From CAYQDR01 sp964416315 (lineage in GTDB: Bacteria; Methylomirabilota; Methylomirabilia; Rokubacteriales; DASRDR01): a DNA stretch of 64,000 bases. The notes beneath the pieces were generated by a model, which was given only the letters and a program-made list of their open reading frames with translations, was not told the origin of the DNA and made no database searches. Below, piece by piece: positions 58,846 to 64,000 of the stretch. The translations under genes and the position numbers were made by a program. Within the stretch, counting starts at the first letter, position 1, and each line of letters starts with the position of its first letter. The stretch is from NCBI GenBank assembly GCA_964416315.1, contig CAYQDR010000009.1, positions 5,366 to 69,365 on the forward strand. Reading direction: 5' to 3'.

Positions 58846-59730
58846 ATGCGCGACGAGATCCGGAAGATCCAGGCCCTGATGGAGGGGGCCGCCTACATCA
58901 CCGACCCCGCCGTCTCGACGGCGGTCCACCTGGCGCTCACGCTCGGCAAGCCCTTGCTCGTCGAGGGGCACGCGGGCGTCGGGAAGACCGAGATCGCGAA
59001 GGTGCTGGCCCGCATGCTCGACACGAAGCTGATCCGGCTCCAGTGCTACGAGGGGCTCGACACGGCGACGGCGCTCTACGAGTGGAACTACCCGAAGCAG
59101 CTCCTCCGGATCAAGCTCGAGGAGCGCGAGACGCGGTCGGTCGCGGAGAAGGAGGCCGACATCTTCTCGGCGCCGTTCCTGCTCCGGCGCCCGCTCCTCC
59201 AGGCGATCACCGAGGACGGGAGGCCGCCGGTCCTCCTCGTGGACGAGCTGGACCGCGCGGACCTCGAGTTCGAGAGCTTCCTGCTCGAGGTGCTGTCCGA
59301 CTTCCAGGTGACGATCCCGGAGATCGGCACGATCAGCGCCACCCATCGGCCGCACGTGGTGCTGACCTCGAACCGCTCACGGGACCTCTCCGACGCGCTC
59401 CGGCGGCGGTGCCTCTACCTCTGGATCGACTACCCCTCCTTCGACAAGGAGGTCCGCATCTTAAAGACCAAGGTCCCCGGGATCAACGAGCGCCTCGCCG
59501 GGCAGATCGCGCGGGCGATGCAGAGCCTCCGGCGCATGAAGCTCGCGAAGGTCCCGGGGGTGGCGGAGACCCTGGACTGGGCCGCTGCGCTCGCGGCGCT
59601 CCACGCGGACCACCTCGACGCCGAGCTGGTCCGCCAGACGCTCGGGTGCATCCTCAAGGAAGTGGAGGACGTCAAGCGTCTCGAGGCTGACCTGGCGGCC
59701 GGGCGGTTCTCCGAGCTGGTCGAGGGCTGA
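58846..59730 (+). CDS. coxD: MoxR-type AAA+ ATPase CoxD
   Basis: 294 residues from ATG 58846 after AAGGAG. Walker A GHAGVGKTE, Walker B LLVDELDRAD, sensor TSNRSRDLSDALRRRCLY. CoxD of Oligotropha builds the sulfur/copper part of the CO-dehydrogenase active site by ATP-dependent remodelling; since the CoxL here lacks the form I motif, a general maturation role is more likely. Confidence 0.92.
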   Translation: MRDEIRKIQALMEGAAYITDPAVSTAVHLALTLGKPLLVEGHAGVGKTEIAKVLARMLDTKLIRLQCYEGLDTATALYEWNYPKQLLRIKLEERETRSVAEKEADIFSAPFLLRRPLLQAITEDGRPPVLLVDELDRADLEFESFLLEVLSDFQVTIPEIGTISATHRPHVVLTSNRSRDLSDALRRRCLYLWIDYPSFDKEVRILKTKVPGINERLAGQIARAMQSLRRMKLAKVPGVAETLDWAAALAALHADHLDAELVRQTLGCILKEVEDVKRLEADLAAGRFSELVEG

Positions 59731-59761
59731 CGGCCCGGCGGCCGACGGCGGGACCCCCGGG

Positions 59762-60904
59762 GTGACCACGGCGGCGCGTCCCCTGCCGCGGGATCTCGTC
59801 ACCGCGACGGTCCGCTTCTGTCGCCTGCTCCGCGCGCGCGGCCTCGCCGTGACGCCCGTCGAGAGTCGCGACGCGCTGCGGACGCTCGAGCTGGTGGACC
59901 TCGGCGACCGGAGCGAGGTGCACCGCGCGCTCCGCACCGTCCTCGCCACGCGGCCCGAGGAGTTCCCCGCCTTCGACGCCGCGTTCGAGGCGTTCTGGGG
60001 CGGCCGGACGGCGCCGGTGCCGACCGGCGGGCCGGCGGAGGGACCGGCGCCGCTGGTGGAGGCCCACTTCCCGCGCGCCAGGGACGGGGCGCTCGACTTC
60101 GCCGAGTGGACCGACTTCGGCGAGGGGGAGGGGGAGCCGGTCGGGCTCCCGGGGCTGTCGGACATCGAGGCGACGCTCGGGAAGGACTTCTCGGGCTTCG
60201 GCGGCGGGGAGCTGGAGGAGGTCGCGCGGCTCGCGGCCCAGCTCGCGCGCCGGCTGGCGACGCGGCGGAGCCGGCGGCTCCGGCCGACGCGCCGGCGGGG
60301 GCGCGTGGACCTCCGGCGGACGATGCGGCTCTCGCTGACCCGGGGCGAGCCGGTCGAGCTGGCCCGGCGGGAGCGCAAGATCCTCAAGACGAAGCTCGTC
60401 GTCCTCTGCGACGTGTCGGGCTCGATGGACCTCTACAGCCGGCTCCTGGTCCAGTTCCTCTACGCGCTCCAGAACCAGCTCGGACGGATGGAGACGTTCG
60501 TGTTCTCCACGCGCCTCTGCCGGATTACGGAGGAGCTCAAGGGGCAGCCCTGGACCGCCGCGCTCGCGCGCCTGGGCGACGTGCGCGAGTGGTCGGGCGG
60601 GACGAAGATCGGGGAGAGCCTGAGGGCCTTCCTCGCCGACTGGCGGCGGCTCCTCGACCGGGACACCGTCGTGATCGTGCTGTCGGACGGATGGGACACG
60701 GGGGATCCCGCGATCCTCGGGGAGGCGATGAGCCGGATCCGCCGGCGCGCGGGGAAGGTCATCTGGCTCAACCCGCTCCTCGGGAGCCCCGACTACCAGC
60801 CGCTTACGCAGGGGATGACCGCCGCGCTGCCCCACGTGGACGCGTTCCTGCCGGCGCACAATCTCGAGTCGCTGCGGGCGCTCGCCGGCCACCTGAAGCC
60901 CTGA
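59762..60904 (+). CDS. coxE: VWA-domain protein CoxE
   Basis: 380 residues from GTG 59762, 31 bp after coxD. N-terminal helical region, a very basic stretch (RRLATRRSRRLRPTRRRGR) and a C-terminal VWA domain with the MIDAS motif DVSGSMDLYS and SDGWDTGD. MoxR-VWA pairs act as chaperone complexes; CoxE is the partner of CoxD. Confidence 0.92.
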   Translation: MTTAARPLPRDLVTATVRFCRLLRARGLAVTPVESRDALRTLELVDLGDRSEVHRALRTVLATRPEEFPAFDAAFEAFWGGRTAPVPTGGPAEGPAPLVEAHFPRARDGALDFAEWTDFGEGEGEPVGLPGLSDIEATLGKDFSGFGGGELEEVARLAAQLARRLATRRSRRLRPTRRRGRVDLRRTMRLSLTRGEPVELARRERKILKTKLVVLCDVSGSMDLYSRLLVQFLYALQNQLGRMETFVFSTRLCRITEELKGQPWTAALARLGDVREWSGGTKIGESLRAFLADWRRLLDRDTVVIVLSDGWDTGDPAILGEAMSRIRRRAGKVIWLNPLLGSPDYQPLTQGMTAALPHVDAFLPAHNLESLRALAGHLKP

Positions 60905-60905
60905 C

Positions 60906-60914
60906 TGCTACAAT
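60906..60914 (+). promoter_or_regulatory. extended -10 abutting coxF
   Basis: TGCTACAAT is an extended -10 (TG-n-TACAAT, hexamer 60909-60914) immediately after the coxE stop. The GTG of the next gene follows after 6 nt, so this internal transcript would be leaderless. Confidence 0.55.
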
Positions 60915-60920
60915 AGCGGC

Positions 60921-62087
60921 GTGAGCGAGCTGTTCGAACAGATCGAGCGCCTCCGCCGCCTCGAAGGCCGCGCGGCCCTGGTGACCCTGGTCAGCACCCG
61001 CGGGACGACGCCGCGCAAGGAAGGCGCCAAGATGTGGGTCGGCGAGGGGGGGCGCATCCTCGGCTCCGTGACGATCGGCGGCTGCGTGGACGCCCAGGTC
61101 ATGGCCGAGGCCGAGGGGGTCCTGGCCGAGACGGCGCCGCGGCTGCTCGAGCTCACGCTCGGCGACGAGGACGCCTGGGAGATCGGGCTCACGTGCGGCG
61201 GGACCATCGAGGTGTTCCTCGAGCCCGTAGTCCTCGGGGAGCCGCGCGAGGGCGCGCTCCACCTCTACGACCTCCTGCGGGCTCACGTGGACGCCGGACG
61301 CGCCGGCGCCGTCGTCACGCGTCTCGACCCGCCCGCAGTCGGCGCGAAGCTCCTGGTCCTGGACGACGGCCGGCGGGTCGGCTCGCTCGGCAGCCCTGCG
61401 CTCGACGCCGCCGCGCTGGCGCGCGCCGAGGAGGGCTTCGGGACCGGGGTCTCGCGGACCGTGGCGCTCGCCGAGGGCGCCGAAGCGACGGCGCGGGTGC
61501 GCGGCTTCGTCGAGGTCCACATGCCGCCGGCGACGCTCCTCGTCGTCGGGGCCAGCCACGTCGCCATGCCGCTCGTCACCCTCGGGAAGGCCCTCGCCTA
61601 CCGGACGGTGGTGGTGGACGGGCGGCCGCGCCTCGCGACGCCGGAGCGGTTCCCGGATGCCGACGAGCTGCACGTGGGGATCCCGTCGGAGTTCGTGCGC
61701 CGGCTGCCGCTCCTTCCCTCCACCGCCGTCGTCCTGGTCGCCCACGATTACAAGTACGACCTGCCGGTCCTGCGCCACGTCCTCGGGCGGCGGGTCGCGT
61801 ACGTCGGCATGCTGGGGAGCCGCCGTCGCGGCGAGGCGATCCTCAAGATGCTGCGTGAGGAGGGGATGGACGAAGAGCGCCTGGCAGCTCTGCGGGTGCC
61901 GATCGGGCTCGACCTCGGGGCGCAGACGGCGCCCGAGATCGCGCTGGCGATCCTCGCGGAGATCGTGGCGACCCGGTACGGCGGGACGGGCCGGCCGCTC
62001 GTCGTCGAGAAGAGCGGGCGCCTGGGTGTGACGGCGGCCGGCCCGCGACAGGGCGAGCCGGTGCCACCGGGAGGCGGGGACGCGTGA
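60921..62087 (+). CDS. coxF: XdhC/CoxF family maturation protein
   Basis: 388 residues from GTG 60921. N-terminal XdhC-CoxI domain (STRGTTPRKEGAKMWV, GSVTIGGCVDAQVM, LTCGGTIEVFLEP) and C-terminal Rossmann domain (LLVVGASHVAMPLVTLG, YVGMLGSRRRGEAIL, PIGLDLGAQTAPEIALAI). It should bind and hand over sulfurated Mo cofactor to the CoxL protein of this operon. The paralogue at 6156 keeps the GAGHVGKAL form of the loop; here it is GASHVAMPL. Confidence 0.92.
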   Translation: MSELFEQIERLRRLEGRAALVTLVSTRGTTPRKEGAKMWVGEGGRILGSVTIGGCVDAQVMAEAEGVLAETAPRLLELTLGDEDAWEIGLTCGGTIEVFLEPVVLGEPREGALHLYDLLRAHVDAGRAGAVVTRLDPPAVGAKLLVLDDGRRVGSLGSPALDAAALARAEEGFGTGVSRTVALAEGAEATARVRGFVEVHMPPATLLVVGASHVAMPLVTLGKALAYRTVVVDGRPRLATPERFPDADELHVGIPSEFVRRLPLLPSTAVVLVAHDYKYDLPVLRHVLGRRVAYVGMLGSRRRGEAILKMLREEGMDEERLAALRVPIGLDLGAQTAPEIALAILAEIVATRYGGTGRPLVVEKSGRLGVTAAGPRQGEPVPPGGGDA

Positions 62088-63127
62088 AGGCCCACGCGGC
62101 GGTGCCCGCCGTCGTCGGCGCGGAACGGCTGGTCGGCTGGGTCCTCTGCCACGACGTCCGCGAAGGGGCCGGGCGCGTCGCCCTGCGGAAGGGCCAGCGC
62201 CTGGACGCCGCCGCCGCGCGACGCCTCGTCGAGGTCGCCGCGGGCGAGGTCCACCTGATCGAGCTGGAGTCGGGAGACCTCCACGAGGACCCGGCGGGGG
62301 AGCGTATCGCGGCGGCCGTGGCCGGCGCCGGTGTGCGCGTGCGTGACGCCGCGGCGGGCCAGTGGGCCCTGGTCGCCGAGCCGCGTGGGCTCGTCCGTGT
62401 GCGGATCGAGCCGCTCGCCGGGGTCAACGCCCTCGAGGGAATCTCCGTCTACTCGCTGTACGACGGGCAGGTCGTGGACGCCAGGGACGTCGTCGCCCGC
62501 GCCAAGGTCACGCCGCTCGTCATCGCGGAGGCGGTCGTCCGGGAGGCCGAGGAGCGCTGCCGCGCCGCGGGTGGCCTCGTCGCCGTGCGGCCGTTCCGGC
62601 CGATGCGAGTGGCGGCGGTGGCGCCGGCGAGCCTCGAGCCGCGGGCGCGGGCTCGCTTCGAGGCCGCGCTCCGGGAGAAGCTCGCGTGGTTCGGCGCAGC
62701 CCTCGCCCGGCTCGAGTTCGTCGAGGCGGACGCCGGCGCGCTGGCGCGGGCGGTCGAGGCGTGCCGCGCGGACGGCGCGCACCTCGTCATCGCGGCCGGG
62801 GCGAACGCGCTCGACCTCCTGGATCCGATCTTCGCCGCGCTCGAGCGGCTGGGCGGGCGGTTCGTCCGCAAGGGTGTCCCGGCGCACCCGGGAAGCCTCC
62901 TCTGGCTCGCGCTCGTCGGCGAGACCCCGGTCCTCGGGATGCCGTCGTGCGGGATGTTCTCCCAGGCGACATCGTTCGACCTGGTCTTGCCGCGGCTCCT
63001 GGTCGGCGAGCCGGTGGGGGCGCTGGAGCTCGCGGGGTACGGCCACGGCGGCCTCCTCGGGCGCGAGATGGCCTTCCGCTTCCCGCCCTACCGCGCGGGC
63101 CAGGAGCGCGGCGCCCTGCCGGAGTAG
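62084..63127 (+). CDS. molybdopterin-binding (MoeA/MogA-like) protein
   Basis: 347 residues from GTG 62084 overlapping coxF (GTGA). The N-terminus resembles the linker-type domain of MoeA-like proteins (LVGWVLCHDVREGAGRVALRKGQRLD) and the C-terminus a molybdopterin-binding fold (HLVIAAGANALDLLDPIFAAL, HPGSLLWLALVGETPVLGMPSCG). The usual MoCF motif GGTG is GAN here, so binding may be altered. Genes of this type often close cox or xdh clusters. Function in maturation is inferred. Confidence 0.8.
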   Translation: MKAHAAVPAVVGAERLVGWVLCHDVREGAGRVALRKGQRLDAAAARRLVEVAAGEVHLIELESGDLHEDPAGERIAAAVAGAGVRVRDAAAGQWALVAEPRGLVRVRIEPLAGVNALEGISVYSLYDGQVVDARDVVARAKVTPLVIAEAVVREAEERCRAAGGLVAVRPFRPMRVAAVAPASLEPRARARFEAALREKLAWFGAALARLEFVEADAGALARAVEACRADGAHLVIAAGANALDLLDPIFAALERLGGRFVRKGVPAHPGSLLWLALVGETPVLGMPSCGMFSQATSFDLVLPRLLVGEPVGALELAGYGHGGLLGREMAFRFPPYRAGQERGALPE

Positions 63128-63172
63128 CGGCTTCGGTCCGACCGGAACCGCCCGGTGCCCGTCGGCGTTGGC

Positions 63173-64000
63173 TCAGACTGCGGATGAGGTATTCCCTTTC
63201 AGTCCCGCTACGTTGAACGTGGGGACGGGCTTGAGGAACCCCTTCAAGGCAAGCGTTCCCACCTCTTCGGCGTCGACCAGCTCCTCGGCCGCGCCCGCGA
63301 CCCGGGACGACACGAGGATCTGTCCCCCCTTGGCCTCGCCGCAGAGGCGCGCCGCGAGGTTGGTGACCGTGCCGATGGCGCCGTAGTCCCAGCGCCCCTC
63401 GAACCCGATCGCGCCGATCGTGGCGTACCCCTGGGCGATCCCGACGCCGAGCGCCAGCTCGTGACCCCGCTTGCGCCAGGCGACGCTCAGTTCCTTCACG
63501 CGATCGCGCATGGCGACCGCCATGCGGATCGCGCGCTCGGCGGGGTTCGGCACCGGCACGGGGTCATTGAAGAAGATCATCATGCCGTCCCCGGTGAAGC
63601 GCTCGAGCGTTCCCTCGTGCTCAAGGATGAGCTGGCCCATCGCCGCGTGGTAGTCCCGGAGGACACCCATGACCTCCTCCGGCTCGGCCGTCTCGGCGAA
63701 GGCGGTGAACCCACGGAGGTCGAGGAAGACGACCGTGACCTCCCGGCGGTGCGTCCTCAGGGGGTCATCGGCGCCGCCCGCGACGATCAGCTCGGCAAGC
63801 TGGGGCGAGAAGAAGCGCTTGAGCCGCCCGAGGCGGTCCACCTCGGCCACCTTCTCCTCGACGCGCTGCTCCAGGGTCCTGTTCCACTCGACCAGTTGGT
63901 CGCGGAGTCGCTTCTTCTCGAGGCAGGCGCCGATGCGGGCTCGGAGCAGTGTTGGATTGAAGGGCTTTTGTAAATAATCCTCCGCCCCGAGCTCGATGCA
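63173..64000 (-). CDS. receiver-cyclase response regulator, truncated by the window end
   Basis: The frame is open to base 64000, so the N-terminus lies outside; 275 residues are visible. It begins with the end of a receiver domain (CIELGAEDYLQKPFNPTLLRARI), a coiled coil and KRFFSPQLAELIVAGGADDP, then a class III cyclase domain with FLDLRGFTAFAE and ERFTGDGMMIFFNDP metal sites. It is closely similar to the protein at 52259-53371 from the linker onward and lies in opposite orientation on the other side of the cox operon. A shorter start at 63850 inside the coiled coil is unlikely. Confidence 0.92.
   Translation of the reverse strand, partial: CIELGAEDYLQKPFNPTLLRARIGACLEKKRLRDQLVEWNRTLEQRVEEKVAEVDRLGRLKRFFSPQLAELIVAGGADDPLRTHRREVTVVFLDLRGFTAFAETAEPEEVMGVLRDYHAAMGQLILEHEGTLERFTGDGMMIFFNDPVPVPNPAERAIRMAVAMRDRVKELSVAWRKRGHELALGVGIAQGYATIGAIGFEGRWDYGAIGTVTNLAARLCGEAKGGQILVSSRVAGAAEELVDAEEVGTLALKGFLKPVPTFNVAGLKGNTSSAV

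Overview
The window is very GC-rich (roughly 70%), densely packed and almost all protein-coding, with many GTG/TTG starts and 4-bp ATGA/GTGA overlaps. It carries two CoxL-type molybdenum hydroxylases, two XdhC proteins, tandem Tat-exported NMT1-type binding proteins, a benzoylformate-decarboxylase-like TPP enzyme and nickel-pincer cofactor genes. This gene mix suggests an uncultivated soil or subsurface bacterium of the Rokubacteria/Methylomirabilota type. That placement is inference from content; there is no rRNA or other phylogenetic marker here. I saw no tRNA, rRNA, CRISPR array or insertion sequence.

Layout. 1-5632: truncated alpha/beta hydrolase, a secreted small protein, then a minus-strand set of TldE-like, TldD and MoeA. 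5640-9930: plus-strand RDD protein, XdhC, DUF309, ornithine cyclodeaminase-like protein and a beta-propeller lyase-like protein. 9990-20060: mixed single genes (HTH-receiver regulator, RRM protein, radical SAM protein, LOG protein, a selenocysteine DsbA-like protein, formyl-THF cyclo-ligase-like protein, a degenerate HtrA, SDR, kelch, amidohydrolase, hydroxypyruvate isomerase-like, BrkB). 20140-26320: selD with an in-frame UGA, SDR, PhoD, a large membrane protein and DUF2071. 26490-31770: a sulfur-carrier cluster (threonine synthase-like, MoaD/ThiS, NIL, MoeB) followed by an aminotransferase and glycerate 2-kinase. 32180-38061: overlapping operon rlmN-mtaB-mtnP-pfkB-larE-larB. 38181-43653: TPP enzyme, CoxL-like hydroxylase, larC and a small membrane protein. 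43673-48654: four paralogous Tat-dependent binding proteins with a nucleotidyltransferase cassette between copies 3 and 4. 48656-53371: SCO1, hybrid-type signalling genes (GAF histidine kinase, two receivers, one fused to a cyclase). 53414-63127: cox-type molybdenum hydroxylase operon with maturation genes (coxG, S, L, M, mocA-like, D, E, F, molybdopterin-binding). 63173-64000: a second, truncated receiver-cyclase, inverted relative to the first.

Main points. Two genes read through UGA as selenocysteine: a DsbA/FrnE-like protein with a U-P-W-C active site (UGA at 13668-13670, minus strand) and SelD itself (UGA at 20186-20188). Each has a plausible bacterial SECIS hairpin immediately downstream, so the host must decode Sec and makes its own selenophosphate donor with a selenoprotein. 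Several genes have a -10 hexamer only 5-8 nt before the start codon, suggesting leaderless transcription is common. Three families of intergenic hairpin repeats occur; one supplies the last codons, stop and Shine-Dalgarno of neighbouring genes.
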